From contig CAMPJJ010000026.1 in NCBI GenBank assembly GCA_946886855.1, forward strand, positions 1 through 52,620: DNA of 52,620 bases, given 5' to 3'. The stretch comes from an uncultured Roseateles sp. (GTDB lineage Bacteria; Pseudomonadota; Gammaproteobacteria; Burkholderiales; Burkholderiaceae). Shown here piece by piece: positions 1-8,029 of this stretch. Position 1 is the stretch's first letter; each line of letters begins with the position of its first letter. The translations under genes and the position numbers were made by a program. The notes below the pieces were generated by a model. The model did not search any database and was not told where the DNA came from. It was given only the letters and a program-made list of their open reading frames with translations.

Positions 1-393
1 GTGCAGGAAGTGCCGGCCGAGCACACCAAGCGCTACGGCATCGTGGCCGGCGCGGCGATCAGCGACCGCCTGATGGACCTCACCCACATGGTCGAGAAGC
101 CCGCGCCCGAGGACGCGCCGTCGCGCCTGGGCGTGGCCGGCCGCTACATCCTGACGCCGGGCGTGTTCCGCGAGATCGCCACGCAGCCGCGCGGCGTCGG
201 CGGCGAGATCCAGCTGACCGACGGCATCGCCGCGCTGATGCGTCGCGAGAAGGTCTTCGCCTTCCGCTATGAAGGCAAGCGCTACGACTGCGGCAGCAAG
301 GAAGGCTTCCTGCAGGCCAACGTCGAACTCGCGCTGGCCCACCCGGAACTCGGCGCCAGCTTCCGCGAGTACCTCAAGGCCCTGGAAATCTGA
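1..393 (+). CDS. galU: UTP--glucose-1-phosphate uridylyltransferase, C-terminal part
   Basis: This is the last 130 residues of a GalU-type nucleotidyltransferase, which makes UDP-glucose from UTP and glucose-1-phosphate in the cytoplasm for polysaccharide and envelope synthesis. Seen: the family features VEKP, GRYILTPGVF, GEIQLTDGIAAL and RYDCGSKEGFLQANVELAL, ending FREYLKALEI. Bacterial GalU is usually about 290 residues, so more than half of the gene lies upstream of the window edge. The reading frame is open at base 1 and stops with TGA at 391-393. A strong hairpin terminator follows about 65 bases downstream. Identification is firm; only the N-terminal half cannot be inspected. Confidence 0.93.
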   Translation: MQEVPAEHTKRYGIVAGAAISDRLMDLTHMVEKPAPEDAPSRLGVAGRYILTPGVFREIATQPRGVGGEIQLTDGIAALMRREKVFAFRYEGKRYDCGSKEGFLQANVELALAHPELGASFREYLKALEI

Positions 394-458
394 CCGCGCC
401 GCAGGCGTGCTGAACTTCTGACAGCAGGACTTCCCGTCACTGTCCCGTCATGAAGCGC

Positions 459-490
459 GAAGGCCACGCAGAGCGTGGCCTTCTTCGTTT
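459..490 (+). terminator. Rho-independent terminator of galU
   Basis: A perfect 11-bp stem (459-469 with 473-483) closes a three-base AGA loop and runs into TTCGTTT. It sits between the galU stop and the convergent tusA-type gene, so it most likely ends the galU transcript. Confidence 0.85.
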
Positions 491-544
491 CCGGGTTGTC
501 GTTTCCGGGTCGTCGTTTGCCGGCCGTCTTTCCCGGTCGTCGAT

Positions 545-772
545 TCAGCGTCGCTTGAGCACGTGGATGAACTCGTCGCCCGCCGAGCTCTGCTCGACCA
601 GTTCGTTGCCCGTCTGCCGCGCGAAGGCCTGGAAATCGCGCGTCGAACCGGGGTCCGTCGCGACCACCTTCAGCAACTGACCGCTTTCCATTTCTGCCAG
701 GGCCTTCTTGGCCTTGAGGATGGGCAGCGGGCAGTTCAGTCCGCGAGTGTCGAGTTCCTTGTGAATGTCCAT
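545..772 (-). CDS. tusA: TusA-family sulfurtransferase
   Basis: A 75-residue protein matching the small sulfur-carrier TusA/SirA family. Members carry a persulfide on the Cys of a CPxP motif and pass it on for tRNA thiolation or other sulfur transfer. Seen: the start LDTRGLNCPLPILKAKKAL with the Cys at about residue 14, then a beta-strand and helix pattern ending in a short basic tail. Length fits the family (70-85). A purine-rich AAGGA lies upstream of the ATG at 772. It is single-domain, faces galU convergently, and is followed upstream by the Nudix gene on the same strand. The family is clear; true TusA orthology versus a paralogue such as YeeD is not settled by sequence alone. Confidence 0.85.
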   Translation of the reverse strand: MDIHKELDTRGLNCPLPILKAKKALAEMESGQLLKVVATDPGSTRDFQAFARQTGNELVEQSSAGDEFIHVLKRR

Positions 773-830
773 GAGAGCGTCCTTGCCGCCAATGACCGGC
801 GGGCGATGCAGCAGATTCTAGTCAGGCACC

Positions 831-1358
831 TCAACCGCGAGGCGCCATCCACTTCGGTTCGATGCCGCGTCCACGCAGCCAGTCCGCCAGCGCCTGGCCC
901 GTGCCGGCGGGCCAGCACTCGAGCTGCTCCGGCGGCGTCAGCGTGTACTCGACGAGTTCCGGCGACAGCACCACCTCGCCGCGCGCCGGCACGTGGTACG
1001 CGATGAGGACCTGGTTCTTCTTCTGGAAGTCGTAGACGCCGATCAGCGTCGCGCCGAGTGCCTCCAGCGAGGTCTCCTCCAGCACTTCGCGCCGGATGCC
1101 TTCCTCGGGCGACTCGCCGGCCTCCATGAAGCCGGTGATCAGGCCGAAGAAGGGACCCGGCCACGCTGCATTGCGCGCGAGCAAGACCTGGCCCTCGCGG
1201 TCGACGCATTCGACGACGGCGGCCAGCACCGGGGTCGGGTTGTTCCAGTGGGTGAAGTCGCAGTTCGGGCAACGCAGCCGCGTCTTCGGGCCGCCGTCTT
1301 CCGGCAGTTCGATCCATGCCAGCTCGCTGGCGCATTGGGGGCAGAAGCGGAAGCTCAT
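831..1358 (-). CDS. Zinc-ribbon Nudix hydrolase
   Basis: A 175-residue protein with an N-terminal zinc ribbon (CPQC near residue 6 and CPNC near residue 30) followed by a Nudix domain. The Nudix box reads GFMEAGESPEEGIRREVLEE, matching Gx5Ex7REUxEE, so the metal-binding catalytic glutamates are present. The box has T-S where the consensus has G after the glutamates, which is common. Nudix enzymes cleave a nucleoside diphosphate linked to another moiety; the ribbon-plus-Nudix arrangement resembles NudC-like and ADP-sugar or NADH pyrophosphatase-like proteins, but this one is shorter than NudC (about 260). The substrate is unknown. Start ATG at 1358 is the one directly before the ribbon. It lies between cysM and tusA on the same strand. 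Confidence 0.88.
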   Translation of the reverse strand: MSFRFCPQCASELAWIELPEDGGPKTRLRCPNCDFTHWNNPTPVLAAVVECVDREGQVLLARNAAWPGPFFGLITGFMEAGESPEEGIRREVLEETSLEALGATLIGVYDFQKKNQVLIAYHVPARGEVVLSPELVEYTLTPPEQLECWPAGTGQALADWLRGRGIEPKWMAPRG

Positions 1359-1435
1359 GGGGCGGGGGCGTCGGGGCGCCGGCTTGTCGCGGATGTCGCG
1401 GAACGGGCATCATCCCCGATCCGCCGTGCCGCCGC

Positions 1436-2371
1436 TCAGGCGGGGAACACCCCGGTGGAGAGATAGCGATCCCCGCGATCGCAGACCACGAACACGATCG
1501 TCGCGTTCGAGACCTGGCGCGCGATCTGCATCGCGACCCAGCACGCGCCGGCGGCGGAGATGCCGCCGAACAGGCCTTCCTCGCGCGCCAGGCGGCGCGC
1601 CATGTCCTCGGCGTCGGACTGGCCGACCAGCACCAGTTCGTCCACGGTCTCGGGGCGGTAGATCTTGGGCAGGTAGGCCGCCGGCCACTTGCGGATGCCG
1701 GGGATGCGCGAGCCCTCGGCCGGCTGCGCGCCGACGATGCGCACCTCCGGATCCTTCTCCTTCAGGAAGCGCGACACGCCGGTGATCGTGCCGGTGGTGC
1801 CCATGGCGCTGACGAAGTGCGTGATGCGCCCGCCCGTGTCGCGCCAGATCTCCGGCCCGGTGGTCTCGTAGTGGATGCGCGGGTTGTCGTTGTTGGCGAA
1901 CTGGTCGAGCACCCGGCCCTTGCCGTCGCGCTGCATCTGCTCGGCCAGGTCGCGGGCGTACTCCATGCCGCCGGAGCGCGGCGTCAGGATCAGCTCGGCA
2001 CCGAAGGCCTTCATCGTCTGGGCGCGTTCGATCGAGAGGTCCTCCGGCATGATCAGCACCATGCGGTAGCCGCGGATCGCCGCGGCCATCGCCAGCGCGA
2101 TGCCGGTGTTGCCCGAGGTCGCCTCGATCAGCGTGTCGCCGGGCTTGATCTCGCCGCGCTCCTCGGCGCGCCGGATCATGCTGATGGCCGGGCGGTCCTT
2201 CACCGAGCCGGCCGGATTGTTCCCCTCCAGCTTGGCCAGCAGCACGTTGCCGCGCGCCGCCAGTTCCGGCCCCAGCATGCGCTGCAGCCGCACCAGCGGC
2301 GTGTTGCCGATGACGTCTTCCAGGGTCGGATAGCTCGTGGGGTCGAAGGCGCTTGCATCACTCATAGCCAT
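1436..2371 (-). CDS. cysM: Cysteine synthase B (O-acetylserine sulfhydrylase)
   Basis: A PLP enzyme that makes cysteine from O-acetylserine and sulfide or thiosulfate in the cytoplasm. Seen: the PLP lysine in EGNNPAGSVKDRPA (about residue 58), the substrate loop TSGNTGIALA, the phosphate-binding GTTGTITG, and a C-terminal FVVCDRGDRYLSTG. The NNPAGSVKDRP spelling and a length near 310 point to CysM rather than CysK. The frame stays open upstream, but GAGAGA four bases before the ATG at 2371 supports a start giving MAMSDAS (311 residues); the ATG at 2365 is the alternative. It is divergent from the tRNA-Leu gene and precedes the Nudix gene by about 80 bases. Confidence 0.93.
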   Translation of the reverse strand: MAMSDASAFDPTSYPTLEDVIGNTPLVRLQRMLGPELAARGNVLLAKLEGNNPAGSVKDRPAISMIRRAEERGEIKPGDTLIEATSGNTGIALAMAAAIRGYRMVLIMPEDLSIERAQTMKAFGAELILTPRSGGMEYARDLAEQMQRDGKGRVLDQFANNDNPRIHYETTGPEIWRDTGGRITHFVSAMGTTGTITGVSRFLKEKDPEVRIVGAQPAEGSRIPGIRKWPAAYLPKIYRPETVDELVLVGQSDAEDMARRLAREEGLFGGISAAGACWVAMQIARQVSNATIVFVVCDRGDRYLSTGVFPA

Positions 2372-2530
2372 GCATTCTCTCAGTGGAGCTCTCGTCCTGC
2401 GTGGCATAATGTCTTTCTCATTTCGCGGCTCACCGTTGCCTCCGCGGCAATGCTTCCGGGCCTCGACACAGATCATCCAGATCATGCAGGCGGCCTCCGG
2501 GCAGCCTCGCACGCAGCAGCTTGCCGTGAC

Positions 2531-2615
2531 GCCCGGATGGCGAAATCGGTAGACGCAGGGGACTCAAAATCCCCCGCCGCAAGGTGTGCCGGTTCGAGTC
2601 CGGCTCCGGGCACCA
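2531..2615 (+). tRNA. tRNA-Leu (anticodon CAA)
   Basis: An 85-nt tRNA. The acceptor stem GCCCGGA (2531-2537) pairs with TCCGGGC (2605-2611), followed by discriminator A and an encoded CCA ending at 2615. The anticodon stem GGGGA/TCCCC encloses loop CTCAAAA, giving anticodon CAA at 2565-2567, which reads UUG. The T-arm holds GGTTCGAGTCC. A long variable arm (about GCCGCAAGGTGT) is typical of class II leucine tRNAs. It is divergent from cysM. Confidence 0.96.
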
Positions 2616-2838
2616 CTCTCCAAGTGGTCAGGTCTTGGCAACTGCAACGCGTCCCCCCCCGTCGCATCGCGCTCCCATCGTTCCGCAGCTTTCCGCAGGA
2701 AAGCCTTGCGCGTCGCGGGTCGGGTCTTGCGCACGGCGCGGCTACACTGGCCCGGACGCAATGGCTGGACCCCTTGTCCATTGCGCCTGCCTAACGCCCA
2801 ACGCGCCATTCCCGGTGCCTTCTGAAGACGCCCGATCC

Positions 2839-3426
2839 ATGCCCTTCATTCCTCCGGTGACCAAGGCCTTCATGCTGATCTGCGTGGGCCTGTTCTGTCT
2901 CCCGATCGTCATTCCGCCGCTGGGCGCGATGAACGTCCTGATGGCGTTGTGGCCGCTGAACTCCGGCAGATTCGAGTTCTGGCAGCCGATCAGCTACGCC
3001 TTCCTGCACGGCAGCTTCGGGCACCTGTTCTTCAACATGTTCGGGCTCTGGATGTTCGGCTCCGAGCTGGAGACGATCTGGGGCGGCAAGCGCTACGCGC
3101 AGCTGCTGGTGGCCAGCGCGCTGACCGCCGCGGCGGCGCAACTGGTGTTCACGCTGCTGATGGGCTCGTTCGCGCCCACCGTCGGCGCCTCCGGTGCACT
3201 GTTCGGACTGCTGCTGTCCTACGGGCTGCTCTTCCCCGACCGGATCATCATGCCGCTGTTCCCGCCGATCCCGATGAAGGCCAAGTACTTCGTCGCCCTC
3301 TTCGGCGCCCTCGAACTGTTCCTGGGCATCACCGGCGGCAGCGGCATCGCCCACTTCGCCCACCTGGGCGGCATGCTCGGCGCCTGGCTGATGATCAACT
3401 ACTGGCGCGGCAGCCGCCGGCGCTGA
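2839..3426 (+). CDS. Rhomboid family intramembrane serine protease
   Basis: A 195-residue, mostly hydrophobic protein with about six predicted membrane helices. Rhomboids cut substrates within the bilayer using a Ser-His dyad. Seen: the nucleophile motif GASG (Ser near 118, continuing into ALFGLLLSYG), the helix-2 motif HGSFGHLFFNMFGLWMFG (56-74), and GIAHFAHLGG near 169-178 that supplies the catalytic His. The order and spacing fit the family. Start ATG 2839 precedes the conserved MPFIPPVTK; the frame is open further upstream, but that region overlaps the tRNA. The substrate is unknown. It is convergent with the epimerase-like gene. Confidence 0.9.
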   Translation: MPFIPPVTKAFMLICVGLFCLPIVIPPLGAMNVLMALWPLNSGRFEFWQPISYAFLHGSFGHLFFNMFGLWMFGSELETIWGGKRYAQLLVASALTAAAAQLVFTLLMGSFAPTVGASGALFGLLLSYGLLFPDRIIMPLFPPIPMKAKYFVALFGALELFLGITGGSGIAHFAHLGGMLGAWLMINYWRGSRRR

Positions 3427-3495
3427 GCGGATCGGCGCGCCGGGGGCTGAGGGGCGTCGGCCCGCTCCGCGGCCGCAGCGCTTCAGAGCCCGGTG

Positions 3496-4419
3496 TCAAC
3501 CTTCGACGGCGAGCAGCCCGTCGCGCGGCGTCGGGTAACGCAGCCGCAGGCGCAACTCGCGCCTGAGGCGCCGGTTGTCCATCCGGCGCGATTCGTTCAT
3601 GAAGCTCATCTGCATCGGCGTGAAGACGCCAGGCGCCTCGGCGCGCGCCACGCGCGCCGGCGGCGCCAGGCCGCACAGCGACGCGGCGAGCTCGAAGTAG
3701 TCCCCCATCAGCAGTTCGCTGTCGTCGCTCACGTGCAGGATCCGCTGCGTCGGGCCGCGCACCAGCGCCAGCACGCAGGCGCGCGCCAGGTCGTCGGCCT
3801 GGATGTGGTTCGTGTAGACATCGTCCTCGCGGGCGAGCACCGGCAGGCCCTTGCCGAGCCGCTCGCGGGGATGCCCGCCGTCGCGATCGAACGCATAGAT
3901 GCCGGGCACGCGCAGGATCGTCACCGGCGCGCCCGTCGCACGGCCCCACTGGCGCAACTGGTCCTCGGCATCGACGCGGCGCCAGGCGCGGTCGTTGGAC
4001 GGATTCACCCGGCGCGTCTCGTCGATGCGCGCGCCGCCGCAGTCGCCGTACACGCCGCTGGTGCTCGCATAGACCAGGTGGGCCGGCGGCGCCGAGCGCG
4101 ACAGCGCCTGCAGCAGTCGCCGCGTGCGCCCATCGCTGCGGCCCTGCGGCGCCGGCGGCGCCAGGTGCAGCACGCGGTCCGCGAGTCCCGCCAGCCGGCC
4201 CAGCGACGCGGCGTCGTCCAGGTTGCCGATCAGCGGGATCGCCCCGGCGGCCCGCAGCTCATCGACCCTCGCCGCGCTGCTGGTGAGCGCGAACACGGTC
4301 CATCTCCCCGCCAGCTGCCGCAGCACGCGCATCCCGACATCGCCGCATCCGACGATCAGCAGGCGGCCGCGACGGCCCCGACGGTGGAGGGAAGGCGAAG
4401 CAGGAGAGGCACCGGGCAT
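3496..4419 (-). CDS. NAD-dependent epimerase/dehydratase-like protein
   Basis: A 307-residue Rossmann-fold protein of the extended SDR class, close in style to YeeZ-like proteins. Seen: a dinucleotide-binding segment LLIVGCGDVGMRVLRQL near residue 20, HLVYASTSGVYGDCGG around 120 (the active-site serine region), and a following NPSNDRAWRRVDAE where the usual YxxxK is not obvious. RVPGIYAFDRDG and THIQADDLARAC-like segments complete the fold. Loss of the standard YxxxK suggests a substrate or mechanism different from sugar epimerases. The ATG at 4419 starts a short basic leader before the Rossmann strand. It is divergent from the ferredoxin-reductase gene with about 55 bases between starts. Confidence 0.8.
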   Translation of the reverse strand: MPGASPASPSLHRRGRRGRLLIVGCGDVGMRVLRQLAGRWTVFALTSSAARVDELRAAGAIPLIGNLDDAASLGRLAGLADRVLHLAPPAPQGRSDGRTRRLLQALSRSAPPAHLVYASTSGVYGDCGGARIDETRRVNPSNDRAWRRVDAEDQLRQWGRATGAPVTILRVPGIYAFDRDGGHPRERLGKGLPVLAREDDVYTNHIQADDLARACVLALVRGPTQRILHVSDDSELLMGDYFELAASLCGLAPPARVARAEAPGVFTPMQMSFMNESRRMDNRRLRRELRLRLRYPTPRDGLLAVEG

Positions 4420-4473
4420 GGGGTCGAAGCGGGCTGGGGCAAAATGGCGAGCCAGTTTAGTCACATCCCCACC

Positions 4474-5511
4474 ATGAGCTTCCAGGTCACCGTCCTGCCC
4501 GCCGGCCGCAACTTCACCGTCGACGACGACGAAACCGTGCTGGCCGCGGCCATCCGCCAGGGCATCGGCCTGCCCTACGGCTGCAAGGACGGCGCCTGCG
4601 GCTCCTGCAAGAGCAAGCTGGTCGAGGGTCAGGTCGTGCATGGCGACCACCAGACCAAGGCGCTGCCGCCCGAGGACGAAGCCGCCGGCATGATCCTGAC
4701 CTGCTGCGCCAGGCCGCAGACGGATTGCGTGGTCGAGGCCCGCACCGTGCCCGGCGCCGGCGAATACCCCGTGCTGAAGCTGCCCAGCCGCGTCATCACG
4801 GTCGACAAGCCGGCCGGCGACGTCGCCGTGATCAGGCTGCAGCTGCCGGCCAACCAGAACCTGCAGTACCGCGCCGGCCAGTACGTGGAATTCATCCTGC
4901 GCGACGGCGCGCGGCGCAGCTACTCCATGGCCAACGCGCCGAGCCGGCTCGGCACGCCGCCGGCGATCGAGCTGCACATCCGCCACATGCCCGGCGGCAA
5001 GTTCACCGACCACGTCTTCGGCGCGCTCAAGGAAAAGGACATCCTGCGCATGGAAGGCCCGTTCGGCAGCTTCTTCCTGCGCGAGGACGGCGACAAGCCG
5101 ATCGTGCTGCTCGCCTCGGGCACGGGCTTCGCGCCGATCAAGGCGATCCTGGAGCGCATCCAGGACCAGGGCATCACCCGCCCGGTGACGCTGTACTGGG
5201 GCTGCCGCTCCAAGGCCGACCTCTACCTGAACGACTGGGCCGAGGCGACCGCCGCCGCGATGCCCTCGTTCACCTACGTGCCGGTGCTGTCCGAGCCGAA
5301 GGCCGAGGACGGCTGGACCGGTCGCACCGGCTTCGTCCACCAGGTCGTGATGGCGGACCTGCCCGACCTGTCGAAGCACCAGGTCTACGCCTGCGGCGCG
5401 CCGGTGATGGTGGCATCCGCGCAGCGCGACTTCGTCGCCGCCTGCGGCCTGCCGGCCGAGGAGTTCTACGCCGACGCGTTCACCTCCGAAGCCGACAAGC
5501 ACGCCGGCTGA
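4474..5511 (+). CDS. 2Fe-2S ferredoxin/FAD/NAD(P)H reductase (CDP-6-deoxyglucoseen reductase-like)
   Basis: A 345-residue electron-transfer flavoprotein. The N-terminal plant-type ferredoxin domain has GCKDGACGSC (three cluster cysteines around residues 37-45) and the fourth ligand in LTCCARP near 75. An FAD domain with RSYSMANAPSR follows (about 150), then an NAD(P) domain with LLASGTGFAPIKAIL (about 213) and YACGAPVMV near the end. This is the architecture of reductases for oxygenases and of AscD/RfbI-type enzymes, and Burkholderiales copies are usually labelled CDP-6-deoxy-delta-3,4-glucoseen reductase. No partner oxygenase or deoxysugar genes are next to it, so the real acceptor is open. 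Start ATG 4474 begins MSFQVTVLPAGRNF, the ferredoxin's first strand. Confidence 0.88.
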   Translation: MSFQVTVLPAGRNFTVDDDETVLAAAIRQGIGLPYGCKDGACGSCKSKLVEGQVVHGDHQTKALPPEDEAAGMILTCCARPQTDCVVEARTVPGAGEYPVLKLPSRVITVDKPAGDVAVIRLQLPANQNLQYRAGQYVEFILRDGARRSYSMANAPSRLGTPPAIELHIRHMPGGKFTDHVFGALKEKDILRMEGPFGSFFLREDGDKPIVLLASGTGFAPIKAILERIQDQGITRPVTLYWGCRSKADLYLNDWAEATAAAMPSFTYVPVLSEPKAEDGWTGRTGFVHQVVMADLPDLSKHQVYACGAPVMVASAQRDFVAACGLPAEEFYADAFTSEADKHAG

Positions 5512-5593
5512 CCGGAACGCCCAACGCACCGCGAAACCCGCGTTGGCGGCGTGACCTGCGCCATCCGCGGCGTGAAGTTCCATACTTTCGGAC

Positions 5594-6340
5594 ATGAAGC
5601 ACTTCCCGCCGCCCTATTCCAGTGCCGCGCAGTTCGAACAGCAACTGCAGGACCTCGGCCACACCGTCATCGCGCCCGAGAGCCTGGCGCACTGGCTGCA
5701 CTGCCAGGCCAATGAATTGCGCGGGCTGCAGACCTACTGGAACGACCTGCCCCCGGACGCCTACCTGCGCGACGGCGGCCGCTACCGCTTCCGGCGGCAT
5801 GCGAGCTTCGTGGTGGACTCGCAGGCCGATCCGGCGGTGCGCCTGGCGCCGCATCGCGCGCACTGGCAGCCGGTGGACTACAACGCGCTGCACGGCGGCA
5901 TCGAGCGCTGGTTCGAGCCGATGGCCCCCGCCGCGGTCGACCTGCCGATCTGGCCGCGGCTGCTGCTGGGACTGGCGTCGGTGGCGGACCGGCTCAAGGG
6001 CGCGCGGCCCTGGTTCGTCGAGGCGCACCAGTTCCGCATCGACACCGCGGGCGGCATCGGCCGGCCGACGCCCGAGGGCGCGCACCGCGACGGCGTGGAC
6101 CTGGTGGCGGTCTTCATGCTGGCGCGCCATGGCATCAAGGGCGGCGAGTCGCGCGTCTTCGAGGCCGACGGCCCGCGGGGCCAGCGCTTCACGATGATGG
6201 AGCCGTGGACGCTGCTGCTGCTCGACGACGAGCGCGTCATCCACGAGACCACCCCGATCCAGCCGATCGATCCCGCCCACGCCGGCCACCGCGACACGCT
6301 GGTCGTGACGCTGCGGGCGGACGCCTTCATGGGCCGGTGA
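5594..6340 (+). CDS. 2OG-Fe dioxygenase family protein
   Basis: A 248-residue protein that fits the family of Fe(II)/2-oxoglutarate dioxygenases typified by isoleucine dioxygenase IDO. Seen: the iron-binding facial triad candidate HxD in GAHRDGVDLVAVFML (about residue 163) with the distal His in DDERVIHETTPIQP (about 217), and a C-terminal [13 protein letters not shown] strand. The substrate, often a free amino acid in this family, cannot be told from the sequence. Start ATG 5594 has no strong ribosome-binding site. The 3' end overlaps the convergent receiver-kinase gene by 14 bases. Confidence 0.82.
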   Translation: MKHFPPPYSSAAQFEQQLQDLGHTVIAPESLAHWLHCQANELRGLQTYWNDLPPDAYLRDGGRYRFRRHASFVVDSQADPAVRLAPHRAHWQPVDYNALHGGIERWFEPMAPAAVDLPIWPRLLLGLASVADRLKGARPWFVEAHQFRIDTAGGIGRPTPEGAHRDGVDLVAVFMLARHGIKGGESRVFEADGPRGQRFTMMEPWTLLLLDDERVIHETTPIQPIDPAHAGHRDTLVVTLRADAFMGR

Positions 6341-7607
6341 CGGCGGGCGTTCCCGGGTCGGGCAGTTCGGCGAAGAAGGTCGACCCGTTGCCCGGCGAAC
6401 TCATCACGCCGACGCTGCCGCCCTGTGCCTCGACGATGCGCTTGCTCAGCGCCAGGCCCAGGCCGGTGCCCCGATAACGTCGCCGCGCCTCCGAATTCAG
6501 TTGCGTGAATTCGGTGAACAGGCGGGGCAGGTCCTCGGCCGCGATGCCCAGACCGGTGTCGGCGACCTCCAGCCGGACGCGCTGCGCGCCGACGCGCCGG
6601 CCGCGGACGACGATCTCGCCCTTGGCCGGCGTGAACTTCCAGGCGTTGGACAGGTAGTTGTAGAGCACCTGCCGCAAGCGCAGCGGATCGGTCCAGACGC
6701 TCGCCACGCCGTCGTCGATCTCGAGCCGGACCGTCATGGGCTTGTCGGTGAAGCTGCCCGTCACGACGTCGACCACCTCGCGCGCGACCTCGGCCACGCA
6801 GGTCGCCTGCGGATGGAGATCGATCCCGCCGGCATCGATGCGCGCCACGTCGAGGATGTCGTTGATCAGCGCCAGCAGATGGCGGCCGCTGGTCAGGATG
6901 TGGCCGGCGTAGCGCTGCACGGCCGGCGCATCCAGCGCGGCGGATCCGTCGCTCATCAGCTGCGAGAAGCCGATGATCGCGTTCAAGGGCGTCCGCAGCT
7001 CGTGCGACATGTTGGCCAGCACGCGTTCCTTCTGACGGCTGACCTCCAGGATGCGCTTGTTCTCGAGCTCGAGTTCCGCGCTGCGCAGGCGAAAGGCCTG
7101 CGAACGCAGCCGCTCGCGGGCCTCGCGGGCGCGGACGATGGCGTAGTCGATGGCCCGCAGCAGCGAACGGGGACGCACGTCCTGCTTGGACAGATAGTCC
7201 TGCGCGCCGGCGGTCATGCAGGACAAGGCCAGCTCGTCGTCCTCCAGACCGGTGAGCACGACGATCGGCGTGTCGCGCGCCTGCGACCGCACCGCCTTCA
7301 CGCAGTCGATGCCTTGCGCGTCCGGCAGCCGCAGGTCCAGGAGGATGGCCGACACGCGCTGCTGCTGCAGCGTGCGCACCGCATCGTCCAGCCGCGCCGC
7401 CCGCACCACCGGCCGCGGCGGCACCGCGCCGCTTTCGGCCAGCAGGTCGGTGATCAGGTCCGCGTCGCCGTCGTTGTCCTCCACCAGCAGGATCGGCCAT
7501 CGCGCGCGCGCGCGCTCCGGGGCCAGGTCTTCCGGCAGCGCGCTGATGGGCTGGTTCATGCCCTGGTTCATGGCGGGGTTCATAGCGGTGTTCAGGGCGG
7601 GGTTCAC
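6327..7607 (-). CDS. Receiver-histidine kinase hybrid (REC-HisKA-HATPase)
   Basis: A 426-residue cytoplasmic signalling protein. After an odd Met/Asn-rich leader there is a receiver domain ([15 protein letters not shown]; phosphoacceptor Asp in AILLDLRLP, about residue 90), a coiled-coil linker, a HisKA box [20 protein letters not shown], and an ATPase domain with N box [18 protein letters not shown] and [10 protein letters not shown]. It is likely to sense through its receiver, being phosphorylated by the partner kinase, rather than through an external domain. Translation probably starts at the GTG at 7607, which overlaps the stop of the upstream receiver gene as GTGA. Several in-frame ATGs follow within a 12-bp tandem repeat (7583, 7571, 7559). 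Confidence 0.9.
   Translation of the reverse strand: MNPALNTAMNPAMNQGMNQPISALPEDLAPERARARWPILLVEDNDGDADLITDLLAESGAVPPRPVVRAARLDDAVRTLQQQRVSAILLDLRLPDAQGIDCVKAVRSQARDTPIVVLTGLEDDELALSCMTAGAQDYLSKQDVRPRSLLRAIDYAIVRAREARERLRSQAFRLRSAELELENKRILEVSRQKERVLANMSHELRTPLNAIIGFSQLMSDGSAALDAPAVQRYAGHILTSGRHLLALINDILDVARIDAGGIDLHPQATCVAEVAREVVDVVTGSFTDKPMTVRLEIDDGVASVWTDPLRLRQVLYNYLSNAWKFTPAKGEIVVRGRRVGAQRVRLEVADTGLGIAAEDLPRLFTEFTQLNSEARRRYRGTGLGLALSKRIVEAQGGSVGVMSSPGNGSTFFAELPDPGTPAVTGP
7553..7607 (-). repeat. 12-bp tandem repeat spanning the kinase start codon
   Basis: On the plus strand the units GGTTCATGCCCT, GGTTCATGGCGG, GGTTCATAGCGG and TGTTCAGGGCGG follow each other at exact 12-base spacing, with a 7-base fifth copy ending at 7607. 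On the coding strand they encode tetrapeptides of the form M/L-N-P/T/Q-A/G. Because 12 is a multiple of three, changes in copy number would alter leader length and the number of ATG codons but not the frame. Confidence 0.9.
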
Positions 7608-8029
7608 GGCAGCTTCACCACGGTGAACCAGAAGCCCTCGATCGCCTGCACGATGGTCTGGAACGCCACCAGCCCCACGGGCTTGGTCACATAGCAGTTG
7701 GCGCCCAGCTGGTAGCTCCTGACGATGTCATGCTCGGCGTCGGACGAGGTCAGCACCACGACCGGGATCTCCCGCAGGCCGGGCTCCTGCTTGATGCGCG
7801 CCAGCACCTCGCGGCCGGTCACCTTGGGCAGGTTGAGGTCGAGCAGGATGAGGTCGGGCGGCACGACCGCCTCGAACGGCGGCTGGCGCAGCAGCCGGTT
7901 CAGCGCCTGCGCGCCGTCGACGGCCACCGCGATGTCCAGTTTCAGCTTGCCCTGCTCCAGGGTCTCGATGACCAGATCGGCGTCGCCGGGGTTGTCCTCG
8001 ACCAGGAGGACGCTCAACGGCCGGTTCAC
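7604..8029 (-). CDS. Single-domain response regulator (CheY/Rcp1-like)
   Basis: A 141-residue receiver domain without an output domain. Seen: acidic pair [14 protein letters not shown] at the start, phosphoacceptor Asp in [14 protein letters not shown] (about residue 67), the Thr/Ser in VVVLTSSD and the invariant Lys in CYVTKPVG. The extended loop before the Asp and the GDADLV spelling are typical of Rcp1-type regulators that pair with PAS or phytochrome kinases. The GTG start at 8029 overlaps the PAS kinase stop (GTGA), and its own stop overlaps the next gene's GTG in the same way. It therefore probably shuttles phosphate between the two kinases. Confidence 0.92.
   Translation of the reverse strand: MNRPLSVLLVEDNPGDADLVIETLEQGKLKLDIAVAVDGAQALNRLLRQPPFEAVVPPDLILLDLNLPKVTGREVLARIKQEPGLREIPVVVLTSSDAEHDIVRSYQLGANCYVTKPVGLVAFQTIVQAIEGFWFTVVKLP

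Noticed and set aside
2653..2660. Run of eight C as a phase-variation tract
   Set aside because: It lies in non-coding DNA between tRNA-Leu and the rhomboid gene, about 180 bases from the start, with no sign of a switchable frame.
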